Of a stretch of DNA of 52,554 bases, positions 9,438 through 17,321 are shown one piece after another. The notes under the pieces are model-generated. The model worked only from the letters and a program-made list of their open reading frames with translations, did not search any database and had not been told where the DNA came from. The translations under genes were made by a program, and so were the position numbers. Positions within the stretch are counted from its first letter, which is position 1. The number at the start of each line of letters is the position of its first letter. Origin of the DNA: Streptomyces sp. JJ66 (GTDB taxonomy: Bacteria; Actinomycetota; Actinomycetes; Streptomycetales; Streptomycetaceae); NCBI RefSeq assembly GCF_019303495.1, contig NZ_JAEVFI010000022.1:1-52554 (forward strand), in the 5' to 3' direction.

Positions 9438-10667
9438 TCAGACCGTGCTGACGGTGCGCTCGCGCGGCTCGTCGGCGTCGGCGTCCGCTTCGGTGGCGGT
9501 CACGCCAGCCGGGGGCGGGCTGACGGCCTGGATGGCGTCGGTCATCACGCCGGTCTCGTGCTCGTGCGGGTCGTTGACGTTGTTGTGGTCCACGACCTCG
9601 CGGCGGGACGCGGCCCAGATCGCGCCGCAGGCCACCACGAAGAGGACGGCGACGACGGTCACGCCCCAGTTGCCCTGCTGCGCCAGCAGCGCGGCGAGCG
9701 CGGCGACGATGCCGGCGGCCGGGATGGTCAGACCCCAGGCGGCGAACATGCGGTAGGCGGTGTTCCAGCGGACGACGCCGCCCTTGCGGCCGTAGCCGGA
9801 GCCCATCACCGAGCCGGAGCAAACCTGCGTGGTGGACAGCGAGAAGCCCAGGTGCGAGGAGGCCAGGATGGTGACGGCCGAGCTGGTCTGCGCGGCGAAG
9901 CCCTGCGGGGCGTGGATGTCGGTCAGCCCCCGGCCCATGGTGCGGATGATGCGCCAGCCACCCAGGTAGGTGCCGAGCGCGATCGCGAGACCGGCGGAGG
10001 CGATGACCCACAGCGGGGGGTCGGCGTCCGGGGCGAGCACGCCGCCGGTGATGAGCGCCAGGGTCATCACGCCCATGGTCTTCTGCGCGTCGTTGGTGCC
10101 GTGCGCGAGCGAGACCAGCGCGGCGGAGGTGATCTGGCCGGTGCGGTAGCCGCGTCCGGTGCGCTCGGCGTCGGACTTCCGGGCCAGCCGGTAAGTCAGC
10201 TTGGTAGCGAACAGTGCGGCCAGACCGGCCACGACGGGAGCCACGAAAGCCGGGATGATGATCTTGCTGAGAAGCGCGTCCACGTGGATGGCGCCGATGC
10301 CCACTGCGGCAACGGTGGCACCGACGAGACCTCCGATGAGCGCCATGGAGGAGCTGGAGGGGATGCCGCCCAGCCAGGTCAGCAGGTTCCACAGGATCGC
10401 GCCGACGAGTCCGGCGAAGATCACTTCGGGGCGGATGCCCGAGGTCTCGTCAACGATGCCTTTCGAGATGGTGGTGGCGACCTCGACGGAGAGGAACGCT
10501 CCGACCAGGTTGAGGATCGCCGACATGGTCACCGCCGCCTTCGGCTTCATGGCCCCGGTGGAGATGGTGGTGGCCATCGCGTTGGCGGTGTCGTGGAAGC
10601 CGTTCGTAAAGTCGAACACCAGGGCCGTGACGATCACGATCCCGATCAGCAGCGTGAAGTGTTCCAT
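9438..10667 (-). CDS. pit: Low-affinity inorganic phosphate transporter (PiT family)
   Basis: This 409-residue membrane permease takes up metal-phosphate by proton symport. The two inverted PHO4 signatures are visible: FDFTNGFHDTANAMATT near residues 19-35, and SLAHGTNDAQKTMG in the second half. About ten hydrophobic segments surround them, with a hydrophilic central loop and a polar acidic C-terminal tail (EADADADEPRERTVSTV). The ATG at 10667 starts MEHFTLLIGIVIVTALVFD; the longer open frame upstream is low-complexity and not protein-like. A PHO-box-like direct repeat lies 38 bp upstream, suggesting PhoP control. The small membrane protein follows in the same operon. Confidence 0.94.
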   Translation of the reverse strand: MEHFTLLIGIVIVTALVFDFTNGFHDTANAMATTISTGAMKPKAAVTMSAILNLVGAFLSVEVATTISKGIVDETSGIRPEVIFAGLVGAILWNLLTWLGGIPSSSSMALIGGLVGATVAAVGIGAIHVDALLSKIIIPAFVAPVVAGLAALFATKLTYRLARKSDAERTGRGYRTGQITSAALVSLAHGTNDAQKTMGVMTLALITGGVLAPDADPPLWVIASAGLAIALGTYLGGWRIIRTMGRGLTDIHAPQGFAAQTSSAVTILASSHLGFSLSTTQVCSGSVMGSGYGRKGGVVRWNTAYRMFAAWGLTIPAAGIVAALAALLAQQGNWGVTVVAVLFVVACGAIWAASRREVVDHNNVNDPHEHETGVMTDAIQAVSPPPAGVTATEADADADEPRERTVSTV

Positions 10668-10704
10668 TACCCGGCAATCAGTTGGGCGGTCAGGTAGCCC
10701 GGCG

Positions 10705-10737
10705 AACGTAAGGACGTCGAATGAACGGAAGGTGAAC
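10705..10737 (-). promoter_or_regulatory. Putative PHO box (PhoP operator) upstream of pit
   Basis: On the minus strand three 11-nt units follow each other without gaps: GTTCACCTTCC (10737-10727), GTTCATTCGAC (10726-10716) and a degenerate GTCCTTACGTT (10715-10705). Streptomyces PhoP sites consist of such 11-nt direct repeats with a GTTCACC core. The location just upstream of the pit start fits phosphate control; I recall that one S. coelicolor pit gene is PhoP-regulated. Confidence 0.72.
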
Positions 10738-11114
10738 TGAGGCGGGCGTGGGGGTGTCGTGCCCCGGGAAGGCGCGCGCACGCCGGGGCGCGCCCGCGTA
10801 ACCAGGGCGTTCGCGGGTGCGCAGTAACGCGTGTCACATCTCAGCTGGCCGCTGCCCGGCGGGTGTTTGCGGCGTGTTTCCGTCAGGCGGGCGGGAGGTT
10901 CTGGCCGCTTCCGGCACTCAGGGTGCCGAGACCGGATCGAGATCTTCCGGACTCCGCAGGGGCACGCGTGGCCCGCTGGCTGACAGGCACCGCGCGGGGT
11001 CGCCCCGCACGCTCTCCGCCCCGCACCCTCCCGGCCCGAACGCCCCGCACCCTCCCGACCCGAACGCCCCGCCCCGCACCACCCGCCGCCACCGACCACC
11101 GCACAGGAGCCAGC
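10738..11114. other. Divergent intergenic region pit / fucA
   Basis: This 377-bp spacer between divergent genes holds the upstream side of the pit promoter and the untranslated leader of the aldolase. Its right half is C-rich and contains a short tandem repeat (11019-11066). No additional gene is supported; the open frames crossing it are low-complexity Pro/Arg/Ala strings. Confidence 0.5.
11019..11066. repeat. 24-bp tandem repeat, two copies plus a partial third
   Basis: The unit starts CCCCGCACCCTCCC and ends CCCGAACG. It occurs at 11019-11042 and 11043-11066 with one mismatch, followed by a truncated third copy (CCCCGCCCCGCACC). It lies 48 bp upstream of the fucA start, within its probable leader. 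It probably arose by replication slippage; a role is not evident. Confidence 0.8.
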
Positions 11115-11894
11115 ATGACCCAGACCCCGCCGCCCGCCACCCCGCCAGAGGCATGGCTCACTGCCTGGCGCGAGGTGGTCGCCACCGCCCGGCGCAGCGT
11201 CGCGGACGGACTGGTCGTCGGCACCTCCGGCAACGTCTCCGCCCGCGTCGGCGATGTCGTGCTGGTGACGCCGAGTGGTGTGCCCTACGAGCGGCTCACC
11301 GACGCCGACCTGTGCGCCGTCCACCTCGACGGCAGCCGCGCCACGGGCCACCTGATCCCGACCAGTGAGCTGCCGCTGCATCTGGCCGCCTACCGCGCCA
11401 CCGACGCCTCGGCGGTCGTGCACACCCACGCGGTGCACGCCACCGCCGTCTCCACGCTCGTGGACGAACTGCCCGCCGTGCACTACATGGCCGCGGCGCT
11501 GGGCGGCCCGGTACGGGTGGCCCCGTACGCCACCTACGGCAGCCCGGAACTGGCCGCGCACGCGGTGGCGGCGCTGGCGGGACGCAGCGGCTGCCTGCTG
11601 CGCAACCACGGCACCGTCGTGCACGGCCGCGACCTCGCCCAGGCGTACGCGAACACCGCGCAGCTGGAGTGGATGTGCCGGGTGTGGCTGGCCGCCGCCT
11701 CCGTACCCGGGCGCACCCCCGCGCTGCTCCCGCCGCAGGAGCTGGAGGTGGTGGCCGAACGCCTGCGCGGCTACGGCCAGTCGGACCCGCCACCGCCGTC
11801 ACCCGCCGGCGCGGACGGGGGAGCGGCATCGTCCACCGGCGCGGACCCGGCACCGCCGTCGCCCCTCAGCGGACCGGCGGACGCGGCCTCCTGA
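11115..11894 (+). CDS. fucA: Class II aldolase/adducin family protein (L-fuculose-phosphate aldolase-like)
   Basis: This 259-residue zinc-dependent aldolase would cleave a sugar 1-phosphate such as L-fuculose 1-phosphate to dihydroxyacetone phosphate and an aldehyde. Landmarks: the phosphate-binding GTSGNVSAR (residues 36-44) and TPSG, the acid/base Glu in PTSELPLHLAAYR, the zinc ligands in VVHTHAVHATAVS, and the third His in NHGTVVHG. The ATG at 11115 has AGGAG five bases upstream. The C-terminal 40 residues are a low-complexity Pro/Ala/Gly tail not found in the core family. No fucose catabolic genes are nearby, so the true substrate is open; the fucA name is a family label. Confidence 0.85.
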   Translation: MTQTPPPATPPEAWLTAWREVVATARRSVADGLVVGTSGNVSARVGDVVLVTPSGVPYERLTDADLCAVHLDGSRATGHLIPTSELPLHLAAYRATDASAVVHTHAVHATAVSTLVDELPAVHYMAAALGGPVRVAPYATYGSPELAAHAVAALAGRSGCLLRNHGTVVHGRDLAQAYANTAQLEWMCRVWLAAASVPGRTPALLPPQELEVVAERLRGYGQSDPPPPSPAGADGGAASSTGADPAPPSPLSGPADAAS

Positions 11895-11976
11895 CGCGTT
11901 CCGCTGACGCCGCGCACCTCACCCGACCGCCCCCGCCCACTGGTCACACCCGCCCGCACACCCCACACTGGGCGGG

Positions 11977-13125
11977 ATGCGACCGGGAACCGTGGCGGCT
12001 GTGGCCGCCTCCACCACCGTGCTGGGTGCCGGAGCCGCCGTGGCGGTCGGCCGGTACGCGGCCGGTGCCGCCCTGAAACCGGCCGGCCAGGCGCCGCCCG
12101 GCTTCGACGGACCCGCGCTCACCGTGCACGGCACCGGCCCGGGCCAGGTCTCGCTCACCCGCGCGCTGGTCTCCCGGCTGCCCGGCATCTACGGGCTCAC
12201 CGGCAACGGCCTGCACGCCGTCGTGGGCAACGTGCTGGAGTCCGGCACCCGCGCCCGCCAGGACGCCGGTGGCTCACCCGACACCGTGGTGCGCCGCCTG
12301 GTCCGCGTCACCGAGGGCGACCTGCGCCCGGGCACCCGCGTCCGCCTCACCCCGCAGGTGTACACCGGCAGCCCGCACGGCGCGCTGGACCTTCCCTGTG
12401 CCGACGTCGATGTGCCCGGCGAGCTGGGCCCGCTGCCCGGCTGGTTCGTGCCCGGCGCGCGGGACACCTGGATCATCGCCGTGCACGGCCTGGGCACCAC
12501 CCGGGACCACCCGATGGTGGTGATGCCGCTGCTGCACCGGATGCAGTTCCCGGTGCTCTCCCTGGCCTACCGAGGTGACCTCGGCGCACCGCCCGCGCAC
12601 GACGGGCTCGGCCGCTTCGGCGACGACGAGTGGCGCGACGTGGACGCCGCGATGCGTTACGCCCTGCGGCACGGCGCCGAACGCGTGGTGCTGTTCGGCT
12701 GGTCCACCGGTGCCACCGCCGCGCTGCTGGCCGCCGCCCGCTCCGCGGTGCGCGCCCACGTCGCGGGCCTGGTGCTGGACTCACCCGTGCTGGACTGGCG
12801 CCACACCCTGCGGGCCCTGGCCGCCCGCCGGGCACCCGGGCCGCTGCTGCCCCTCGCGGTGCGCGCCGCCCAGGGCCGCGCCGGGCTGCGTCCCGACCGG
12901 CTGGACGAGGCCGCCGACGCGGGACGGCTGGCGTGCCCGGCGCTGATCCTGCACGGCCCGGGCGACACCATCGCCTCCTTCGCCGCCTCCGCCGCCTACG
13001 CCGAGGCCCGGCCGCGCCTGGTGACCCTGCGCGAGGTGCCGCACGCCCGGCACGCGGGCTGCTGGAACGCCGACCCGATGGGCGTGGACGAGGCACTGCG
13101 CCGTTTCGTCACCCCGCTGGTGTGA
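11977..13125 (+). CDS. Alpha/beta hydrolase with N-terminal membrane anchor
   Basis: This 382-residue protein opens with a hydrophobic Ala/Val segment (residues 4-35) that may be an uncleaved anchor or signal sequence. The hydrolase fold follows: oxyanion-hole motif AVHGLGTTRDH, nucleophile elbow GWSTG with Ser243, acid Asp probably in HGPGDTIAS, and His in PHARHAGCWN. The last 200 residues align with the serine-hydrolase/peptidase S9-like group. The middle region (residues 80-160) is unfamiliar. It lies 82 bp after the aldolase on the same strand. Substrate unknown. Confidence 0.85.
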   Translation: MRPGTVAAVAASTTVLGAGAAVAVGRYAAGAALKPAGQAPPGFDGPALTVHGTGPGQVSLTRALVSRLPGIYGLTGNGLHAVVGNVLESGTRARQDAGGSPDTVVRRLVRVTEGDLRPGTRVRLTPQVYTGSPHGALDLPCADVDVPGELGPLPGWFVPGARDTWIIAVHGLGTTRDHPMVVMPLLHRMQFPVLSLAYRGDLGAPPAHDGLGRFGDDEWRDVDAAMRYALRHGAERVVLFGWSTGATAALLAAARSAVRAHVAGLVLDSPVLDWRHTLRALAARRAPGPLLPLAVRAAQGRAGLRPDRLDEAADAGRLACPALILHGPGDTIASFAASAAYAEARPRLVTLREVPHARHAGCWNADPMGVDEALRRFVTPLV

Positions 13126-13274
13126 CGGAAGCCTCACGCGGGCCGTGCCGGAGCGTCACCGGGGGTCCCCGGCGCGCTCGTGGCCACCGCGCTGAGCGGG
13201 GACGCGGGCGTGCCCATCTGAGCAGGCGGTGCGACGGTTTGGGCTTTCCGGGGGTCACCAGGAAGACTGCACCC

Positions 13275-14639
13275 GTGACGTCCCGTACCCCGCGAGGCAC
13301 CCGACTGAGCATCGTCCCCGCCCAGGCGCTGGCCACAGCACGCCGCTCGGTGTCCGTGCGCCGCGCCCGCCCGGCGCCGCGCCCGCCCGCCCGGCTCGCT
13401 CCGCGCGAGCACCTGGCCCGGCAGGCCCGCGCCGCGCTGGACGACGCCGTCCGCCTGGCCCGCTGGGCCGACGCGGAGGGCGTCTCTCCCCTCACCGACC
13501 CGCAGCGGGCCGCGCGGGCCCTGCGGATGCCGCCCGCGCAGCTTCCCGCCCACTGGGACCGGGCACGGCTGGCCGGACTGGTCGAACTGCATGCCGGGAG
13601 CGTCCGCGCGGGCTGGCGGCTGCGCGCCTGGGACCGCGACGACTCCGCCGTCCTGCGCGGCTGGGTCGCGCTCTTCGACGCCTGGTCCCTGGCCTTCCCG
13701 GCACCGGACGCGGCCAGCACCGCGCTCGTCGGCGACGTGGTGGTGGCCGCCCCGCAGCTGCTGTCGGTGATGCACCTGTCCTCCGGCGCCGTCACCGAAC
13801 CGGCGCTGCTCGAACTGCTCACCCAGCGTGTCGCGGAGCTGCACACCGAGCGGGCCGAGGCCAACAAGCCCGTACCGAAACCGAGCGAGGCGGAGCTGAC
13901 CGGCCTGCTGGGCTGGGCGCTGGACGGACTGGCGGCCGTCGGCGCCCTCACCCGCTGCGCCGACCCCGGCGGCCCCGGACAGGCCGTGCTGACGCCGCTC
14001 GGCGACTGGGCGGTGTGGGTGAAGCTGGAGCAGATCTGCGTGGCCGCGCTCAGCCCGGCGGGCAACATCGAGCAGTCGGCCGCCGACATGCTGCGCGGCT
14101 GCGCCCGCCTGTCCCCGGGCCCGGCCCGGGACGAGTACCGCGCCTGGCTCGCCGCCCGCCCCACCGGCCCGGCCGTCACCGAACTCCTCGACGCCGCGCA
14201 CGGTGCGGACGCGCTGATCCGGGCGCTGGCCTTCGAGGCGCTGCGCGTCGTGGGCACCCCGGCCGAGTCCGCGGTCCGCGAGGCCGCCGACGCTCCGGCG
14301 CTGCGTCCCTACGCCCTGCTGTGGCTCGCCGAACACGAGGGCGCCGACCCCGACGACCTGGCGGGCGGCGCCCCCGGCGTCCTTACCCGGGCCGAGGCCG
14401 CCTGGCTGTGGGTGGACACCGCCGCCGCGGTCGCCGACCACGGGGAGGCACAACTGCTGGTGGACCACCTGGAGTCGGCGGTGCGGGAGTCGGTGCCCCG
14501 GCTGCTGGAGGAGGTGCGCGCCACCGGCCACCCGCGCACCGTGCAAGTGCTGGTGGCGCTCGCCGCCGCCCACCCCGACCCGGCGCTGGCCCGCACCGTC
14601 CGCCGCGCCGCCTTCCAGGTCCACTCCGGCGAAGGCTGA
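13275..14639 (+). CDS. Conserved hypothetical protein, helix-rich, 454 aa
   Basis: I do not recognise a family. The GTG at 13275 has GGAAGA ten bases upstream and starts VTSRTPRGTRLSIVPAQALA; the open frame upstream of it overlaps the hydrolase gene antisense-like and is discarded. The protein starts with a basic Arg/Pro-rich segment (residues 1-50). It continues as amphipathic Leu/Ala-rich helices with short acidic turns and no transmembrane segment. Residues 330-454 look like HEAT/ARM-type helical pairs (for example ALIRALAFEALRVVGTP, RTVQVLVALAAAHPD). It ends just before a very strong hairpin. Probably cytoplasmic; function unknown. Confidence 0.85.
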   Translation: MTSRTPRGTRLSIVPAQALATARRSVSVRRARPAPRPPARLAPREHLARQARAALDDAVRLARWADAEGVSPLTDPQRAARALRMPPAQLPAHWDRARLAGLVELHAGSVRAGWRLRAWDRDDSAVLRGWVALFDAWSLAFPAPDAASTALVGDVVVAAPQLLSVMHLSSGAVTEPALLELLTQRVAELHTERAEANKPVPKPSEAELTGLLGWALDGLAAVGALTRCADPGGPGQAVLTPLGDWAVWVKLEQICVAALSPAGNIEQSAADMLRGCARLSPGPARDEYRAWLAARPTGPAVTELLDAAHGADALIRALAFEALRVVGTPAESAVREAADAPALRPYALLWLAEHEGADPDDLAGGAPGVLTRAEAAWLWVDTAAAVADHGEAQLLVDHLESAVRESVPRLLEEVRATGHPRTVQVLVALAAAHPDPALARTVRRAAFQVHSGEG

Positions 14640-14677
14640 CCGCGTCCGACCACCGCCCGCCGCTCCACCCGCCGCCC

Positions 14678-14733
14678 GTCCCCTGTCTCCGGGCTGCCCG
14701 CGCGGCACCGTGGGCAGCCCGGAGACAGGGGAC
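14678..14733. terminator. Strong hairpin, 22-bp perfect stem
   Basis: The arms 14678-14699 and 14712-14733 are perfect reverse complements (GTCCCCTGTCTCC.../...GGAGACAGGGGAC) around a 12-nt loop. There is no T-run, as is common in Streptomyces. It lies 39 bp after the 454-aa protein's stop and ahead of the ABC-F promoter, so it most likely insulates the two. Confidence 0.85.
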
Positions 14734-14789
14734 GCCGTATGGAGCCGCGTGCGGGACCCGGGGCGGGAAAACCGGTTGCGCGGCGCCGG

Positions 14790-14956
14790 TAGACTGCCAG
14801 GCATGGCAACTCCTCCCACGCATTAGCGACGGCGTACGTCCGCGTGCCCACCCGCCTCGCGGCTGACCGGCTCCGGTCAGCCTCCCGCGCGGGGAGCGCC
14901 GCACACGTTCAGCGACCAGATTCGTACGTACGCCGTCTTCGTCCAGGAGTCCTCTC
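14790..14956 (+). promoter_or_regulatory. Promoter and structured leader of the ABC-F gene (candidate attenuator)
   Basis: A TAGACT -10-like hexamer (14790-14795) stands seven bases before the ATG of a seven-codon ORF (14803), so the transcript could be leaderless. An A-run (14768-14771) lies at the -35 position instead of TTGAC. Downstream are a 10-bp hairpin (14861-14870 with 14873-14882) and a long-range 12-bp perfect pairing of GACGGCGTACGT (14828-14839) with ACGTACGCCGTC (14926-14937). The latter ends seven bases before AGGAG, the ABC-F ribosome-binding site. The layout resembles ribosome-mediated attenuation known for other ABC-F genes; its operation here is inferred. Confidence 0.6.
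14803..14826 (+). CDS. Upstream leader ORF of ABC-F gene (7 codons)
   Basis: ATG at 14803 reads MATPPTH followed by TAG. The ATG lies seven bases after a TAGACT -10-like box, so the ORF may be translated from a leaderless mRNA. The first arm of the long-range leader stem begins one base after the stop codon. A ribosome pausing on the ProPro-containing peptide or at its stop would therefore mask that arm. Translation is not demonstrated. Confidence 0.5.
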   Translation: MATPPTH

Positions 14957-16555
14957 GTGATCACCGCCTCCGGCCTTGAACTGCGCGCCGGTGCCCGCGT
15001 CCTCATCGAGTCCGCCACCTTCCGCATCGCGCGCGGCGACCGCGTCGGCCTGGTCGGCCGCAACGGCGCGGGCAAGACCACCCTCACCAAGTGTCTCGCC
15101 GGAGAGGGACAGCCCGCCGCGGGCACCATCTCGCGCGGCGGCGAGATCGGCTACCTGCCGCAGGACCCGCGCACCGGCGACCTCGACTCCCTCGCCCGTG
15201 ACCGCATCCTCTCCGCCCGGGGCCTGGACACGGTGCTGCGCGGGATGCGGGAGAACGAGGAGCGCATCGCCTCAGGCAAGGGCGCCACCCGGGAGCGGGC
15301 GATGAAGAAGTACGAGCGCCTGGAGACGGAGTTCCTGACCAAGGGCGGTTACGCGGCCGAGGCCGAGGCGGCCACCATCGCCGCCAGCCTGGGCCTGCCT
15401 GACCGGGTGCTCGGCCAGCCGCTGCACACCCTCTCCGGCGGTCAGCGCCGCCGGGTCGAGCTGGCCCGCATCCTGTTCTCGGACGCCGACACCCTGCTGC
15501 TGGACGAGCCCACCAACCACCTCGACGCCGACTCGATCGTGTGGCTGCGTGACTTCCTGAAGACCTACCGTGGTGGCCTCGTCGTCATCTCCCACGACAT
15601 CAACCTCGTGGAGACGGTCGTCAACAAGGTGTTCTACCTGGACGCCAACCGCGCGCAGATCGACCAGTACAACATGGGCTGGAAGCAGTACCTCACCCAG
15701 CGCGAGGCGGACGAGAAGCGGCGCCGCCGGGAGCGGGCGAACGCGGAGAAGAAGGCCGCCCTGCTCAACGCCCAGGCCGACAAGATGCGGGCGAAGGCCA
15801 CCAAGGCCGTCGCGGCACAGAACATGGCGCGCCGCGCGGAGCGCATGCTGTCCGGGCTGGAGGCCGAGCGCCAGTCGGACAAGGTCGCCAAGCTGCGCTT
15901 CCCCGACCCGGCGCCGTGCGGCAAGACGCCGCTGACCGCCGAAAACCTGTCCAAGTCCTACGGTTCGCTGGAGATCTTCACCGACGTCAGCCTGGCGGTG
16001 GACCGGGGCTCGCGCGTCGTCATCCTCGGCCTCAACGGCGCGGGCAAGACGACGTTGCTGCGGCTGCTGGCGGGCATCGAGACCCCGGACACCGGCGGCG
16101 TCGTGCCCGGGCACGGCCTCAAGCTGGGCTACTACGCCCAGGAGCACGAGACGCTGGACCCCGGCCGCACGGTGCTGGAGAACATGCGCTCCGCCGCGCC
16201 CGACCTGGACCTGGTGCACGTCCGCAAGGTACTGGGCTCGTTCCTGTTCTCCGGCGACGACGTGGACAAGCCCGCCGGAGTGCTCTCCGGCGGGGAGAAG
16301 ACGCGGCTGGCGCTGGCCACCCTCGTCGTCTCCTCGGCCAACGTGCTGCTGCTGGACGAGCCGACGAACAACCTCGACCCGGCCAGCCGCGAGGAGATCC
16401 TCGGCGCGCTGCGCACCTTCACGGGCGCGGTCGTGCTGGTGACGCACGACGAGGGCGCGGTCGAGGCGCTCCAGCCGGAGCGGATCATCCTGCTCCCCGA
16501 CGGCGTCGAGGACCTGTGGGGCGCCGACTACGCCGACCTGGTCGCTCTGGCGTAA
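14957..16555 (+). CDS. ABC-F family ATP-binding protein (ribosome-acting)
   Basis: This soluble 532-residue protein has two ABC cassettes and no membrane domain, as in ABC-F translation factors and antibiotic-resistance proteins that bind the ribosomal E site. Cassette 1: Walker A GRNGAGKTT (residues 36-44), signature LSGGQRRR, Walker B LLLDEPTNHLD. Linker: a Lys/Arg/Ala-rich helical hairpin (about residues 235-310). Cassette 2: Walker A GLNGAGKTT, signature LSGGEKTR, LLLDEPTNNLD. The GTG at 14957 has AGGAG eight bases upstream. It resembles the mycobacterial Rv1473 branch, from memory. Whether it gives antibiotic tolerance or serves general translation is unknown; the structured leader suggests antibiotic-responsive expression. 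Confidence 0.93.
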   Translation: MITASGLELRAGARVLIESATFRIARGDRVGLVGRNGAGKTTLTKCLAGEGQPAAGTISRGGEIGYLPQDPRTGDLDSLARDRILSARGLDTVLRGMRENEERIASGKGATRERAMKKYERLETEFLTKGGYAAEAEAATIAASLGLPDRVLGQPLHTLSGGQRRRVELARILFSDADTLLLDEPTNHLDADSIVWLRDFLKTYRGGLVVISHDINLVETVVNKVFYLDANRAQIDQYNMGWKQYLTQREADEKRRRRERANAEKKAALLNAQADKMRAKATKAVAAQNMARRAERMLSGLEAERQSDKVAKLRFPDPAPCGKTPLTAENLSKSYGSLEIFTDVSLAVDRGSRVVILGLNGAGKTTLLRLLAGIETPDTGGVVPGHGLKLGYYAQEHETLDPGRTVLENMRSAAPDLDLVHVRKVLGSFLFSGDDVDKPAGVLSGGEKTRLALATLVVSSANVLLLDEPTNNLDPASREEILGALRTFTGAVVLVTHDEGAVEALQPERIILLPDGVEDLWGADYADLVALA

Positions 16556-16949
16556 CGCTGGCAGCGCCGGGTGGGGCCTGCGGTCCCGCCCGGCGGACCG
16601 GGCCGAACGGCGCAGCGGCCTGCCCAGCCGCATACGGGCCGGACTCTCCGCCCGGCGACTAGCCGAACGGGTGGAGCGTGCGCCACGGCGCCCAAGGCCG
16701 TCCTTCGTGCGAGTGACGCCGACGGGCAGGCAGCACCGCCCGGGCCGTCCCCGCGCCCGTATGGGCGCGGCCGCTGCGCGTCTGGCCCGGGCTGCTGACC
16801 TGCCACTTTCCCCTGCCTCACCCGTTCGGCGGAGGCAGGCGGACCCCGCGTACCGCCCGGCAGGCCCACCGGGTCCGGCCGCCACGCCGGGCAACCGGCT
16901 CGGATCGACCTTGCCGAATGGGTGGCCAGAAGGACCGGGAGGGGTGATC
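16556..16949. other. Intergenic region between ABC-F and gbn-like genes
   Basis: No reliable gene is seen in this 394-bp stretch; the open frames through it are Arg/Pro/Gly-rich shadows. It should contain the gbn promoter towards its right end. GATC tetranucleotides occur near 16903 and at 16946. I see no perfect long hairpin here. Confidence 0.5.
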
Positions 16950-17003
16950 ATGAGAACTCAGAGCGCACTTCCCATGAGGAGGCACGGGTGGCCGAGACTC
17001 TGA
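16950..17003 (+). CDS. Short ORF overlapping the start of the gbn-like gene (17 codons)
   Basis: ATG at 16950 reads MRTQSALPMRRHGWPRL and stops at 17003, 14 bases inside the next gene, in another frame. It has a better ribosome-binding site (GGGAGGGG, five bases upstream) than most genes in the window. An in-frame second ATG lies at 16974. It could couple or limit translation of the downstream gene. No peptide evidence exists. Confidence 0.45.
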   Translation: MRTQSALPMRRHGWPRL

Positions 17004-17203
17004 AGAAGGGCAGCCGGGTGACCGGCACCGCGCGCGAACAGCTCGCGGCGGACCTCAAGAAGAAATACGACTCCGGTGCGAGCATCCGGGCGCTGGCCGA
17101 GGAAACCGGCCGCTCCTACGGGTTCGTGCACCGCATGCTCAGCGAGGCTGGCGTGACCCTGCGCGGTCGCGGCGGCGCCACGCGGGGCAAGAAGACCGGG
17201 TGA
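16988..17203 (+). CDS. gbn: Small helix-turn-helix nucleoid-associated protein, Gbn-like
   Basis: This 71-residue basic protein begins VAETLKKGSRVTGTAREQLA from a GTG preceded by GAGGAGG. The centre, LKKKYDSGASIRALAEETGR followed by SYGFVHRMLSEAGVTLR, is a compact resolvase/Lsr2-like helix-turn-helix, and the tail is Arg/Gly/Lys-rich. It closely resembles the GATC-binding nucleoid-associated protein Gbn described in S. coelicolor (SCO1839, from memory), which binds thousands of sites and affects development. Its position between the ABC-F and crotonase genes matches my memory of that locus. Its start codon is overlapped by a 17-codon ORF. GATC sites upstream would allow self-binding. Confidence 0.88.
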   Translation: MAETLKKGSRVTGTAREQLAADLKKKYDSGASIRALAEETGRSYGFVHRMLSEAGVTLRGRGGATRGKKTG

Positions 17204-17321
17204 CGCCGCGCCCCGGCGCCACCATGCGCCGGGGCGGGCGCGCCACCCGGCCCCGTCACGCCAGTCCCCTGGTGGTTACTCTTCAGTCACTTGTGACGTG
17301 ACGAGCCACCGGAGGACTCGC

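Noticed and set aside
11019..11066. Tandem 24-bp repeat considered as a regulator-binding iteron
   Set aside because: It is C-rich low-complexity sequence without dyad symmetry, more easily explained by slippage.
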